DNA of 64,000 bases from Rhizobium sp. Leaf306 (GTDB taxonomy: Bacteria; Pseudomonadota; Alphaproteobacteria; Rhizobiales; Rhizobiaceae). The notes beneath the pieces are model-generated. The model was not told where the DNA came from, did not search any database, and worked only from the letters and a program-made list of their open reading frames with translations. Each line of letters begins with the position of its first letter. Position 1 is the first letter of the stretch. The stretch covers positions 248,001 to 312,000 of the forward strand of contig NZ_LMNX01000004.1 of the NCBI RefSeq assembly GCF_001423425.1, in the 5' to 3' direction. This document shows positions 17,009-25,559 of the stretch, piece by piece. A program made the translations under genes and the position numbers.

Positions 17009-17770
17009 ATGGACATTGCAGCGCTGGTAGCAGACCCGACGGCCTGGGTAGCGCTCGTTACACTTGTGGTCATGGAAGTGGTGCTTGGCATCGACAACCT
17101 GATCTTCATCTCCATCCTCACCAACAAGCTGCCACCGGAGCATCGGGAAAAGGCACGCAAGATCGGTATCGGCCTGGCGCTGGTCATGCGTCTTGGTCTG
17201 CTCGGCACCGTTGCCTGGATCGTTCAGCTTACCAATCCGGTCTTTGAAGCCTTCGGTCACCCCTTCTCCTGGAAGGACATGATCCTGATCGCCGGTGGTC
17301 TGTTCCTCGTTTACAAGGCGACCAAGGAAATCCACCATTCCGTGGATGTGGTCGACAACAAGGAAGACATGGTCGGCGCCGGCAAGGAAGTCGTGCAGAT
17401 GAGCTTCAGCGCCGCCATCGTGCAGATCCTGATCCTCGACCTGGTTTTCTCGATCGACAGCATCATCACCGCAGTCGGCATGACGCCGCATCTGCCGATC
17501 ATGATCGTGGCCGTCGTCGCCGCTGTCACCGTGATGCTTCTGGCAGCAACCCCGCTTGCCAACTTCATCGAGAGAAACCCGACCATCGTCATGCTGGCTC
17601 TCGCCTTCCTGCTGATGATCGGCGGCACCTTGATCGTCGAAGGCTTCGGCGTGCACGTTCCGAAGGGCTATATCTACGCCGCCATGGCCTTCTCGGCCGG
17701 CGTCGAGGCCCTCAACATGTTCGCGAAGGGCGCCCGCGCCAAGAAAAAGGCCTCCGGCACGCTGCATTGA
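17009..17770 (+). CDS. TerC-family integral membrane protein
   Basis: 253 residues with about seven membrane helices. Family signatures are [18 protein letters not shown] near residue 20 and [17 protein letters not shown] near residue 140, with acidic residues inside helices that are thought to handle metal ions (Mn2+ export in the Alx/YkoY branch). AGGAG precedes the ATG by 7 bp. It stands alone between the tetR gene and a strong terminator. I saw no yybP-ykoY riboswitch pattern in the 98-bp leader. Confidence 0.9.
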   Translation: MDIAALVADPTAWVALVTLVVMEVVLGIDNLIFISILTNKLPPEHREKARKIGIGLALVMRLGLLGTVAWIVQLTNPVFEAFGHPFSWKDMILIAGGLFLVYKATKEIHHSVDVVDNKEDMVGAGKEVVQMSFSAAIVQILILDLVFSIDSIITAVGMTPHLPIMIVAVVAAVTVMLLAATPLANFIERNPTIVMLALAFLLMIGGTLIVEGFGVHVPKGYIYAAMAFSAGVEALNMFAKGARAKKKASGTLH

Positions 17771-17793
17771 CGTTGCTACAAACATCGACACGC

Positions 17794-17820
17794 AAAGGGC
17801 GCCCGCGAGGCGCCCTTTTT
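17794..17820 (+). terminator. Rho-independent terminator of the terC gene
   Basis: GGGCGCC (17797-17803), loop CGCGA, GGCGCCC (17809-17815), then TTTTT. It lies 24 bp after the terC stop. AAA before the stem gives a weaker reverse terminator that could serve the convergent glutathione peroxidase gene. Confidence 0.9.
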
Positions 17821-17851
17821 GTGTTCAGTCCAAACGCCTGGTCCCGGCGGA

Positions 17852-18394
17852 TCACCGCTCGGACAGTTCCCGGTCCAGCGCTTCGAGCAGCCGGTTATCG
17901 TCTGCGGTCACGTCAGGCGCGAAGCGTGCCTTGATCCGGCCATCGCGTCCGATCAGAAACTTTTCGAAATTCCAGACGATCTCGCCATCTTTGATGTCCA
18001 TGCCGCGGCCGCGCAGGCGCGCCTTCATCGGACCGTCGCCGGTGGTGGGCACCGGATCTGCGGTCAGCGCCTTGTAGAGCGGATGCTTGGCATCGCCCTT
18101 GACGGAAATCTTTGAGAAGATCGGAAACTTCACGTCGTAGGTCAGCTGGCAGAATTCGACGATCTCCGTATCCGAACCGGGCTCCTGCCCCATGAAGTCG
18201 TTGGCAGGAAAGGCTGCGATGACAAAGCCTCTGTCCCGCTTTTGCTCGTAGAGTTTTTCCCACCCTTCGTACTGCGTGGTCAGGCCGCATTTGGACGCGA
18301 CGTTGACCACCAGCATGACTTTTCCACGGTATTCGGCAAGCGTCGTGTTCCGGCCGTCGGCAAGCTTGACGGGGATGGCAAGGATATCGGTCAT
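17852..18394 (-). CDS. Glutathione peroxidase family protein (thioredoxin fold)
   Basis: 180 residues. The GPx pattern NVASKCGLTTQYEGWEKLY puts the peroxidatic residue at Cys36 (cysteine, not selenocysteine). PANDFMGQEPGSD provides the Gln and WNFEKFLIGRDG the Trp/Asn of the catalytic tetrad. It reduces hydrogen peroxide and organic peroxides, in most bacteria with thioredoxin or glutathione. It is a single gene, convergent with terC. Confidence 0.93.
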   Translation of the reverse strand: MTDILAIPVKLADGRNTTLAEYRGKVMLVVNVASKCGLTTQYEGWEKLYEQKRDRGFVIAAFPANDFMGQEPGSDTEIVEFCQLTYDVKFPIFSKISVKGDAKHPLYKALTADPVPTTGDGPMKARLRGRGMDIKDGEIVWNFEKFLIGRDGRIKARFAPDVTADDNRLLEALDRELSER

Positions 18395-18635
18395 GACGGC
18401 TCCGGGGGGCTTTGGCGCAGGGGAATTGGCGCAAACAACTGCAGTTGATATTGTCTACTTATGCGTTCACCACGGTTTGTCCAGCAGACACGCCCTGAGC
18501 GGCGATAGACGCCTTTTGCGAAACGTCATCAGACTTTGCAACATTTGTGGCACTGGGGCATTCTAGGGCACGATCTTATCACCACGCCGATCATCGCCTC
18601 TCGCTGCATCCCATTCCCAGCGCCCCCGGAGCCAC

Positions 18636-20408
18636 ATGACAACCCAGCAGATCCTTGCCTTTTCCGTCATCGCCGTGATGATGGCCGTCTTCATCTGGGA
18701 TCGCTTCCGCTACGATGTGGTCGCCTGCTGTGCGCTCGTCGTGGCGGTGACGGTGGGGATCGTTCCGGTCGACCAGGCGTTTTCCGGCTTCTCGGATGAT
18801 ATCGTCATCATCGTCGGCAGCGCGCTGGTCGTTTCGGCAGGCGTTGCCCGCTCCGGCATCGTCGACATGGCGATCAAGAAGTTCTTCCCCAACCTCAACA
18901 CGCTGCACACCCAGCTGGCACTGCTGATGATCGTCGTCGCCGTGCTGTCGGCCTTCATCAAGAATATCGGTGCGCTTGCCATCATGATGCCGGTGGCGTT
19001 CCAGTTCGCCCGCAAATCCGGCGCCTCGCCGTCTAAATACCTGATGCCGATGGCTTTCGCCGCTCTGCTCGGTGGCCTGATGACGCAGATCGGCACCTCG
19101 CCCAATATCGTCGTGTCGCGGATCCGCCAGGAACTGACCGGCGAATCCTTCACGATGTTCGACTTCACCCCGATGGGTGCGATCCTGGCGTTTGTCGGTA
19201 TTACCTTCCTGTTGTTCTTCCACTGGCTGGTGCCCAGCCGCACAAAGCAGAATGATTCCCTCGAGGAAGCAGTCGAGATCACCAACTATACGTCCGAGGT
19301 GATGATTACCCCGCTGTCGACTGTTCTTGAAAAAACGGTCGCCGAGCTGTTGAAGATCGGCGACGGCGAGGTGATTGCCAATGCCGTCCTGCGCGGTCCA
19401 TCGCGCATGGCACCTTTCCCGGACCTCATCCTGCGTGAAAACGATGTCGTGCTGCTCGAAGGCCCGTCAAAGGCGCTCGACCGGATGGTCTCCGGCGGCA
19501 GGCTGCAGCTCTCCGGCAAGCCGCTGATGGAAAACGGACAGGCCCAGGCCGATGTCATCTCCATCGAGGCGATCATCACCCAGGATTCGCCGCTCAAGGG
19601 GCTTTCCGCCAAGGAACTGGCGCTCTCCTACACCCGTGGCGTCAATCTTCTGGCAATCAGCCGGCATGGCGAACGCCTCAAGCAGCGTCTTGGCACCATC
19701 ACCCTGATGGCCGGCGACGTGATCGTGTTGCAGGGCAGCCGCAAGAACATGCCGACGGTGATGCAGGACTTCTCGCTTTTGCCGCTCGCTCAGCGCGAAG
19801 TGCTGCTCGGCACGCGGAGGCAGGCCTTCATTCCACTGATCATCCTTGCACTGGCGATGGGCACGACGGCCGTCGGGCTTGCCCCTGTGCCGGTCGCTTT
19901 CTTCGCGGCCGCTCTCGGTATGGTGGTTTTCCGCGCCATTCCGCTGACCGATTTCTACAAATCCGTTGATGGCCCGATCCTCGTCATGCTGGCGGCGCTC
20001 ATCCCGGTTTCGGATTCTCTGCGAACCTCCGGCGGTAGCGAACTGATCGCCGGATGGCTCGGCCAGGCAGCGGCGACCTTGCCTGCCTGGGGCGCGATCG
20101 GTCTGATCCTCATCACCGCCATGGCCGTCACGCCCTTCCTCAACAACGCAGCAACCGTGCTGGTCATGGGGCCGATCGCCGCAAGCTTTGCCACCAATCT
20201 CGGCTTTCGCCCCGAGCCCTTCCTGATGGCGGTGGCGATCGGCGCAGGCTGCGATTTCCTCACGCCGGTCGGCCATCAGTGCAACACACTGGTGTTCGGC
20301 CCGGGCGGCTACAAGTTTTCCGATTATCCGCGGCTTGGCCTGCCTTTGTCGTTCCTGATCATCGTCGTCAGCGTCCCGGCCCTCCTCTATATCTGGCCGG
20401 TAAATTAG
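18636..20408 (+). CDS. SLC13-family permease with two RCK_C (TrkA-C) domains
   Basis: 590 residues. Membrane halves at about 1-205 and 400-590 (FSGFSDDIVIIVGSALVVS; AVTPFLNNAATVLVMGP; the repeated SPNIV/QCNTL hairpin regions) flank two cytoplasmic regulatory TrkA-C domains at about 210-295 and 300-385 (ILRENDVVLLEGP; LMAGDVIVLQGS). This architecture belongs to the DASS/SLC13 group of anion transporters (dicarboxylates, sulfate and similar). Substrate not determinable. A hairpin follows 30 bp after the stop. Confidence 0.88.
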   Translation: MTTQQILAFSVIAVMMAVFIWDRFRYDVVACCALVVAVTVGIVPVDQAFSGFSDDIVIIVGSALVVSAGVARSGIVDMAIKKFFPNLNTLHTQLALLMIVVAVLSAFIKNIGALAIMMPVAFQFARKSGASPSKYLMPMAFAALLGGLMTQIGTSPNIVVSRIRQELTGESFTMFDFTPMGAILAFVGITFLLFFHWLVPSRTKQNDSLEEAVEITNYTSEVMITPLSTVLEKTVAELLKIGDGEVIANAVLRGPSRMAPFPDLILRENDVVLLEGPSKALDRMVSGGRLQLSGKPLMENGQAQADVISIEAIITQDSPLKGLSAKELALSYTRGVNLLAISRHGERLKQRLGTITLMAGDVIVLQGSRKNMPTVMQDFSLLPLAQREVLLGTRRQAFIPLIILALAMGTTAVGLAPVPVAFFAAALGMVVFRAIPLTDFYKSVDGPILVMLAALIPVSDSLRTSGGSELIAGWLGQAAATLPAWGAIGLILITAMAVTPFLNNAATVLVMGPIAASFATNLGFRPEPFLMAVAIGAGCDFLTPVGHQCNTLVFGPGGYKFSDYPRLGLPLSFLIIVVSVPALLYIWPVN

Positions 20409-20437
20409 TCCTCCCCGCGCTCAACGGACCCAGGCTT

Positions 20438-20464
20438 ACCCCGCCCCTCAATGAGGGACGGGGT
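20438..20464 (+). terminator. Hairpin after the SLC13 gene
   Basis: ACCCCGCCCCTC/GAGGGACGGGGT with a 3-nt loop and one mismatch. It is followed by ATCGGCCGTTTT, so it is a possible weak terminator. Confidence 0.5.
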
Positions 20465-20585
20465 ATCGGCCGTTTTCGCCAAAAACCTTGACGCTCTCGC
20501 CTGAATATGGCCTAAGCCTGCGCCAATCCCTATTCAAAGGCACAGGCTTTGCGCAGCCATGCGCGCCGTGGAAAGAGCAGCATCC

Positions 20586-22043
20586 ATGATCAATCCGACC
20601 CCTCGCGTCCGCATCGCTCCATCGCCCACCGGCGAGCCCCATGTCGGCACCGCTTACATCGCCCTCTTCAACTACCTCTTCGCGAAAAAGCACGGCGGCG
20701 AATTCATCCTGCGCATCGAAGATACCGACGCGACCCGCTCGACGCTCGAATACGAGCAGAAGGTGCTGGACGCGCTGAAATGGACCGGGCTTACCTGGGC
20801 GGAAGGTCCAGATATCGGCGGTCCCTACGGCCCCTACCGCCAGTCGGACCGCAAGGACATGTACTGGCCGCACGCCCAGGATCTGCTCGACAAGGGCCAC
20901 GCCTTCCGCTGCTTCTGCACGCCGGAACGTCTGGAGCAGATGCGCGAAGGCCAGCGCGCCGCCGGCAAGCCGCCGAAATACGATGGTCTCTGCCTGAAAT
21001 ACTCGGCCGAGGAAGTCACCGAAAAGATGGCGGCCGGCGAACAGTCCGTCGTGCGCATGAAGATCCCGACCGAAGGCTCGTGCGATTTCACCGATGGCGT
21101 CTATGGCGATGTCTCGATCCCGTGGGATTCGGTCGACATGCAGGTCCTGATCAAGGGCGACGGCATGCCGACCTATCATATGGCCAACGTCATCGACGAC
21201 CATCTGATGAAGATCACCCATGTCGCGCGCGGCGAAGAGTGGCTGGCATCGGTGCCCAAGCACATTCTTCTCTATCGCTATTTCGGCTGGGAAGCGCCTG
21301 TCTTCATGCATCTCTCCCTCATGAGAAATGCCGACAAGTCGAAACTGTCCAAGCGCAAGAACCCGACCTCGATCAGCTATTACTCGGCGCTCGGCTACCT
21401 GCCGGAAGCCCTGATGAACTTCCTCGGCCTGTTCTTCGTGCAGATCGCCGAAGGCGAAGAGCTTCTGACCATGGATGAGATGATCAGCAGCTTCGATCCG
21501 GAAGCCCTGTCCAAGGCCGGCGCCATCTTCGACCTGCAGAAGCTGGACTGGGTGAACGGCCGCTGGCTGCGCGAAAAGCTGTCGCCGGAAGAGTTCGTGT
21601 CACGCACGCTGGAATGGGCGATGGAAAATCAGCGCCTGATCGAGGGGCTGAAGCACTCGCAGAGCCGCGTTTCCAAGCTCGGCGACCTGCCGAACCTCGC
21701 AGGCTTCCTGCTCGCCGCCGACGTCAACCTGACACCGGCCTCGTTTGCCGGTCTCAAGACCTCGCCGGAAGACACGCTCGCGATCATCACCATGGTCCAG
21801 GCCGACATCGAGAAGATGATCGAATGGAACGTCGAGGCGATCGATGCCGAACTGCGCTCGGTTGCCGACAAGCTCGAAAAGAAGCTGCGCGTCGTCACCC
21901 CGCCGTTGTTCATCGCCATGTCCGGCTCGCAGCGCTCGCTGCCGCTGTTCGACAGCATGGCAATCCTCGGCCGCTCGGTCGTGCGCCAACGCCTGAAGAT
22001 CGCCGCCGCCGTGGTGTCATCCATGGTGGGTGCGCCGAAGTAA
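20586..22043 (+). CDS. gltX: Glutamate--tRNA ligase
   Basis: 485 residues from MINPTPRVRIAPSPTGEPHV at 20586; the longer frame to 20559 adds only nine residues. Class I synthetase: the HIGH-type sequence PHVGTAYIALFN, LRIEDTDATRS, and the KMSKS-type loop KLSKRKNPTSI. The C-terminal anticodon domain is complete. It charges tRNA-Glu (and, where GatCAB is present, also tRNA-Gln). It is followed by a palindromic repeat and lysS on the same strand. Confidence 0.96.
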   Translation: MINPTPRVRIAPSPTGEPHVGTAYIALFNYLFAKKHGGEFILRIEDTDATRSTLEYEQKVLDALKWTGLTWAEGPDIGGPYGPYRQSDRKDMYWPHAQDLLDKGHAFRCFCTPERLEQMREGQRAAGKPPKYDGLCLKYSAEEVTEKMAAGEQSVVRMKIPTEGSCDFTDGVYGDVSIPWDSVDMQVLIKGDGMPTYHMANVIDDHLMKITHVARGEEWLASVPKHILLYRYFGWEAPVFMHLSLMRNADKSKLSKRKNPTSISYYSALGYLPEALMNFLGLFFVQIAEGEELLTMDEMISSFDPEALSKAGAIFDLQKLDWVNGRWLREKLSPEEFVSRTLEWAMENQRLIEGLKHSQSRVSKLGDLPNLAGFLLAADVNLTPASFAGLKTSPEDTLAIITMVQADIEKMIEWNVEAIDAELRSVADKLEKKLRVVTPPLFIAMSGSQRSLPLFDSMAILGRSVVRQRLKIAAAVVSSMVGAPK

Positions 22044-22061
22044 TACCTGCGGCGACAGCTT

Positions 22062-22166
22062 CCCTCCCCCGTGTGGGGAGGGTTAGGGAGGGGCCTTTCT
22101 TTCGCAATCCGGGATACCCCTCCCCGTCGCTGCGCTCCGACCCTCCCCACAAGGGGGAGGGTTAGC
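22062..22166. repeat. Palindromic intergenic repeat between gltX and lysS
   Basis: Two hairpins, CCCTCCCCCGTGTGGGGAGGG (near 22063-22083) and CCCTCCCCACAAGGGGGAGGG (near 22141-22161), with the linker GCTGCGCTCCGACCC before the second. It is related to the RIME-like copies elsewhere in the window by the CCTCCCCACAAGGGG hairpin but lacks their GATGGCCGGCAGGCC end. Confidence 0.7.
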
Positions 22167-22217
22167 CGAGCCCGCCGCATCGGCGAACCAGAACAACCAG
22201 CCTCGAAGGCAAAAACC

Positions 22218-23717
22218 ATGACCGAGAACACCAAGACCGAAACCGCCCTCTCCTCCGACGCGACAGAAGTGCGCGCCCAGAAACTGGCAAAGCTGCGCGA
22301 AACCGTCGGCGACGTCTATCCGGCCCATTTCCACCGCACGATGACCAATGCGGAACTGGCGGAAAAGTACAAGGATCTCGAGGCCGACGTCGAAACCACC
22401 GATGTCGTCACGGTTGCCGGCCGCGTCTTTTCCTCGCGCAATTCCGGCATGTTCATGGATATCCATGACGCCGGCGGCAAGATCCAGATCTTCTCCCACA
22501 AGGACGTGACGCCCGAGGAAGCCCGGGCGATGCTGTCGATGATCGATCTCGGCGACATCATCGGCGTCACCGGCATCGTGCGCCGCACCAAGCGCGGCGA
22601 ACTGTCGATCAGCGCCCGCGAAATCACCATGCTGACCAAGTCGCTTTTGCCGATGCCGGAAAAGTGGAACGGCATTGCCGATGTCGAGATCCGCTACCGC
22701 AAGCGCCACCTCGACATCCTCAGCAACGAGGAAAGCAAGCTCCGCTTCCAGCAGCGCTCGAAGATCGTCTCCGGCATCCGCCGCTTCATGGAAGACGACG
22801 GCTTCATGGAAGTCGAAACGCCGATGCTGCACTCAGTCTATGGCGGTGCCACGGCCGAACCCTTCAAGACCCACCACAACACGCTGAAGCTCGACATGTA
22901 CCTGCGCATCGCGCCGGAACTGTTCTTGAAGCGCACGCTGGTGTCGGGTCTCACCGACAAGGTGTTCGAGATCAACCGCAACTTCCGCAACGAAGGCGTC
23001 TCCACCCGGCACAATCCTGAATTCACCATGATGGAATGCTACTGGGCTTACGCCGACTACGAAGACATCATGGACCTCGTCGAACGCCTGTTCGCCGACC
23101 TCGCCATGAAGATCCACGGCTCGACCGAGTTCGCCTATGGCGACAAGCAACTGTCGTTCAAGGGCCCGTTCAAGCGCGTGCCCATGCCCGACGCCGTCAA
23201 GGAGGTCACGGGCATCGACTTCTTGAGCATGAAGACCGACGAGGAAGCTCGCACCGCGGCCAAGGCTGCCGGCTTCGAAGTCGAGAAGGACTGGACGTGG
23301 GGCGAATGCCTCGCCTTCATCTTCGAGGAAAAGGTCGAGGCCACGCTGATCCAGCCAAGCCACGTCACCCACTTCCCGAAGGACATCTCGCCCTTCGCCA
23401 AGGAAGTACCAGGCGAACCGCGCCTCGTTGAGCGGTTCGAGACCTATTGCAACGCCTGGGAACTGGGCAATGCCTTCTCGGAACTGAACGATCCGGAAGA
23501 GCAGCGCAAGCGCATGGTCGAACAGCTCGAGCAGGCCCATGCCCGCGGCGAGAAGGACAAGCAGCTCGACGACGAGTTCCTCGACGCCATCGACCAGGGC
23601 ATGCCCCCCGCCGGCGGCCTCGGCATCGGTGTCGACCGCCTGATCATGCTGCTGACCAACGCCCCCTCCATCCGCGACGTCATCCTCTTCCCGGCCCGCC
23701 GCGCCAAGGCGGATTGA
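22218..23717 (+). CDS. lysS: Lysine--tRNA ligase, class II
   Basis: 499 residues from MTENTKTETAL at 22218; upstream the frame runs through the palindromic repeat and is not coding. The N-terminal OB-fold anticodon domain (VVTVAGRVFSSRNSGMFMDI) is followed by the class II catalytic core: motif 2 FEINRNFRNEG...HNPEFTMMECY and motif 3 GLGIGVDRLIMLLT. It is a housekeeping gene, probably transcribed separately from gltX or by read-through. A 3' hairpin lies 16 bp after the stop. Confidence 0.97.
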   Translation: MTENTKTETALSSDATEVRAQKLAKLRETVGDVYPAHFHRTMTNAELAEKYKDLEADVETTDVVTVAGRVFSSRNSGMFMDIHDAGGKIQIFSHKDVTPEEARAMLSMIDLGDIIGVTGIVRRTKRGELSISAREITMLTKSLLPMPEKWNGIADVEIRYRKRHLDILSNEESKLRFQQRSKIVSGIRRFMEDDGFMEVETPMLHSVYGGATAEPFKTHHNTLKLDMYLRIAPELFLKRTLVSGLTDKVFEINRNFRNEGVSTRHNPEFTMMECYWAYADYEDIMDLVERLFADLAMKIHGSTEFAYGDKQLSFKGPFKRVPMPDAVKEVTGIDFLSMKTDEEARTAAKAAGFEVEKDWTWGECLAFIFEEKVEATLIQPSHVTHFPKDISPFAKEVPGEPRLVERFETYCNAWELGNAFSELNDPEEQRKRMVEQLEQAHARGEKDKQLDDEFLDAIDQGMPPAGGLGIGVDRLIMLLTNAPSIRDVILFPARRAKAD

Positions 23718-23732
23718 TCAGACAGACCTGCT

Positions 23733-23756
23733 CCTCTCCCCTGAAACAGGGAGAGG
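23733..23756. terminator. Hairpin after lysS
   Basis: CCTCTCCCCTG/CAGGGAGAGG with loop AAA and one bulge, 16 bp after the lysS stop. No T-run follows, so it is a weak terminator or stabiliser. Confidence 0.45.
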
Positions 23757-23862
23757 GTCAGTGGATCTTCTCGCAAGTTCCGACCATACGCACGCCTTGC
23801 CAACGGGGATCGATGGCAAGGGCCTCTCTGGACGATGGCGCAACCGATAGGTTGTTTTTTGA

Positions 23863-25311
23863 CTAGGGCTTGCTGGCCGAACCAGCCTGTTGCGCCCGCA
23901 GCTTCTCAAGCCACGCGGCACCGGCCGCATCCGCGGCATTGGACCCGCCTGCTGCCGCGCCCGGCTGATCCGACGCGACCGTAGCGGCTGGTTCAGCGGC
24001 CTTGTCGTCATGTGCGGCGTCGCTTGCTGAAGGCCCGCCGGAACGGATCTCGTCGCTGCCATCCTGCTTCGACCAGCGCTTGCCGCCCTCGGCAGAGGTG
24101 CGGGGCTCTGGCGCGGGCTCGGTCTTTGGCGAAGCCGGCTCTGCCGAGGCTTCGTCATGTGTGGCATCCGGCGCCGCGTCCGGAGCCTTGTCACTGGAAC
24201 CGAAGAGCATCTCCTTCATGGAAGAGACAAAACTCTTCCCTTCGGTCGGTGCAGGTGTTTCTGCCGGTGCAGCGACAGGCTCGCCCTTTGCGGCGTGCTC
24301 TTTCGAACCGTCGGCTGTGTCATCCGCCGCTGCGGCTGGAGCTTGTGCATGACCATCCGACTTCGCGTCGATTGGATGCTCGCCGCCTTGCGGTGTCGCC
24401 TGCCCCTCGCCTTCCGGCGCATGCGCGGCGGCGGCAGGCGCTGCTTCCTCTTTCGAACCGAAGATCAGGCCGGTCACCGAACTCAGTAGACCGCCGCTTT
24501 CCTTGGCGGCAGGTTCCCCGCCCTCGCCATGGCCCGCGGCCGCGGCCTCACCATGTCCTTCGGCAGGCGCGCTGCCGTGCTCGGCTGCCGGCGCCTCTCC
24601 TTCAGCTGCAGGTGCGTCATGCCCACCGGAGGCTTCGCCATGTCCCGCTGGTTCATGCCCCTTGGCAGGCTTCTTGTCATGCCCCTTGGCCGCGCCGTGT
24701 CCTTCTGCGGCAGCAGCCTCGGCCGCGGCAATCGCCACGGGGTCGATACAATCGGTCTTGTCGGTGAGACTTGCTTCGAGATGCTCGATATCGGCGAGCG
24801 GCATGTCGATGCGCTGGCCGTAATACTCGCCCTTGGATGTCGCAGCGCCTTCGACATAGAATGCGGAATAGCGTTCCCGCGCCGCGCCATCAGGTGCCTT
24901 GGAAACATCTGGAATGTAGACGACCTGCGCGCCGATCATGCGGCCGCGCATTTCGGCGCGGTCCTTCGGACCCGCCTTGTCGACCATCGCCACCTGCACG
25001 ATGTCGGCCTTTTCCTTTTCCTGGATGGATTTTGCCACGCGCAACGCGGTGCGGATGCGTGCCATGCCGTCACCAACGCCATCCGCCGAGGCAACCTCGT
25101 CGGCATTCACATAGCGGCGCACCCAGGTGCGTCCGTCGCGCTTGGTCGTGAACGTCTGCAACACAGAACAGGTCAGGCCGTTGAGATCCGCGTAAGACGG
25201 GCCGAAAAACTTTTCCTTGCCCACGAACACGGCCGCCGCGCCGCTGCCGGCGCAGAGCACGGAAATACCGCCGACGACCGCGAGCAGCTTCTTCGATAGC
25301 CGGATCTTCAC
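23863..25311 (-). CDS. Unrecognised membrane-anchored or secreted protein with a long His/Ala/Glu/Pro-rich tail
   Basis: 482 residues from a GTG at 25311 with GGAG upstream. An N-terminal hydrophobic segment (LLAVVGGISVLCAGSGAAAVFVG, about 8-30) acts as signal or anchor. A compact domain follows (about 35-200; FFGPSYADLNGLTCSVLQTF, RYVNADEVASADGVGDGMAR, AQVVYIPDVS) with two cysteines near its ends. Residues about 200-480 are low complexity, full of GHGE, GHD and EHG units and long Ala/Pro/Glu runs, with a few short hydrophobic islands. The tail is likely disordered and could bind metal or polymer through its many His and acidic residues. I do not recognise the family and assign no function. 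Confidence 0.75.
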   Translation of the reverse strand: MKIRLSKKLLAVVGGISVLCAGSGAAAVFVGKEKFFGPSYADLNGLTCSVLQTFTTKRDGRTWVRRYVNADEVASADGVGDGMARIRTALRVAKSIQEKEKADIVQVAMVDKAGPKDRAEMRGRMIGAQVVYIPDVSKAPDGAARERYSAFYVEGAATSKGEYYGQRIDMPLADIEHLEASLTDKTDCIDPVAIAAAEAAAAEGHGAAKGHDKKPAKGHEPAGHGEASGGHDAPAAEGEAPAAEHGSAPAEGHGEAAAAGHGEGGEPAAKESGGLLSSVTGLIFGSKEEAAPAAAAHAPEGEGQATPQGGEHPIDAKSDGHAQAPAAAADDTADGSKEHAAKGEPVAAPAETPAPTEGKSFVSSMKEMLFGSSDKAPDAAPDATHDEASAEPASPKTEPAPEPRTSAEGGKRWSKQDGSDEIRSGGPSASDAAHDDKAAEPAATVASDQPGAAAGGSNAADAAGAAWLEKLRAQQAGSASKP

Positions 25312-25508
25312 GCGCCGAACTCCGGCATCATCACCCCATCACGCACAACAAGACATGGAATACTCAAGCCGCAGTCTGCGCTACTCTGATTGAAGAAGCT
25401 TTAAACCTGGGCTTTTCCTTCGCCCAACGCCTGTCCCGGAATGAGGCTCCCGAAGCGCATCCGCGCTCCGGCCGGCCCATCGCCCATCATGCCTGACCTT
25501 CAGACGAC

Positions 25509-25531
25509 AAAAGGGCCGCATGACGCGGGCC
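25509..25531 (-). terminator. Terminator of the chemotaxis receptor gene
   Basis: On the minus strand GGCCCGC, loop GTCAT, GCGGCCC (one C-C mismatch), then TTTT. It lies about 30 bp after the stop at 25560. Confidence 0.6.
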
Positions 25532-25559
25532 TCTCCACCGGTCGTCGCTCGCTGTTGCG

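Noticed and set aside
22071..22217. Upstream extension of the lysS frame
   Set aside because: It runs through a palindromic repeat and would add an unnatural Arg/Pro-rich leader; MTENTKTE at 22218 is the normal start.
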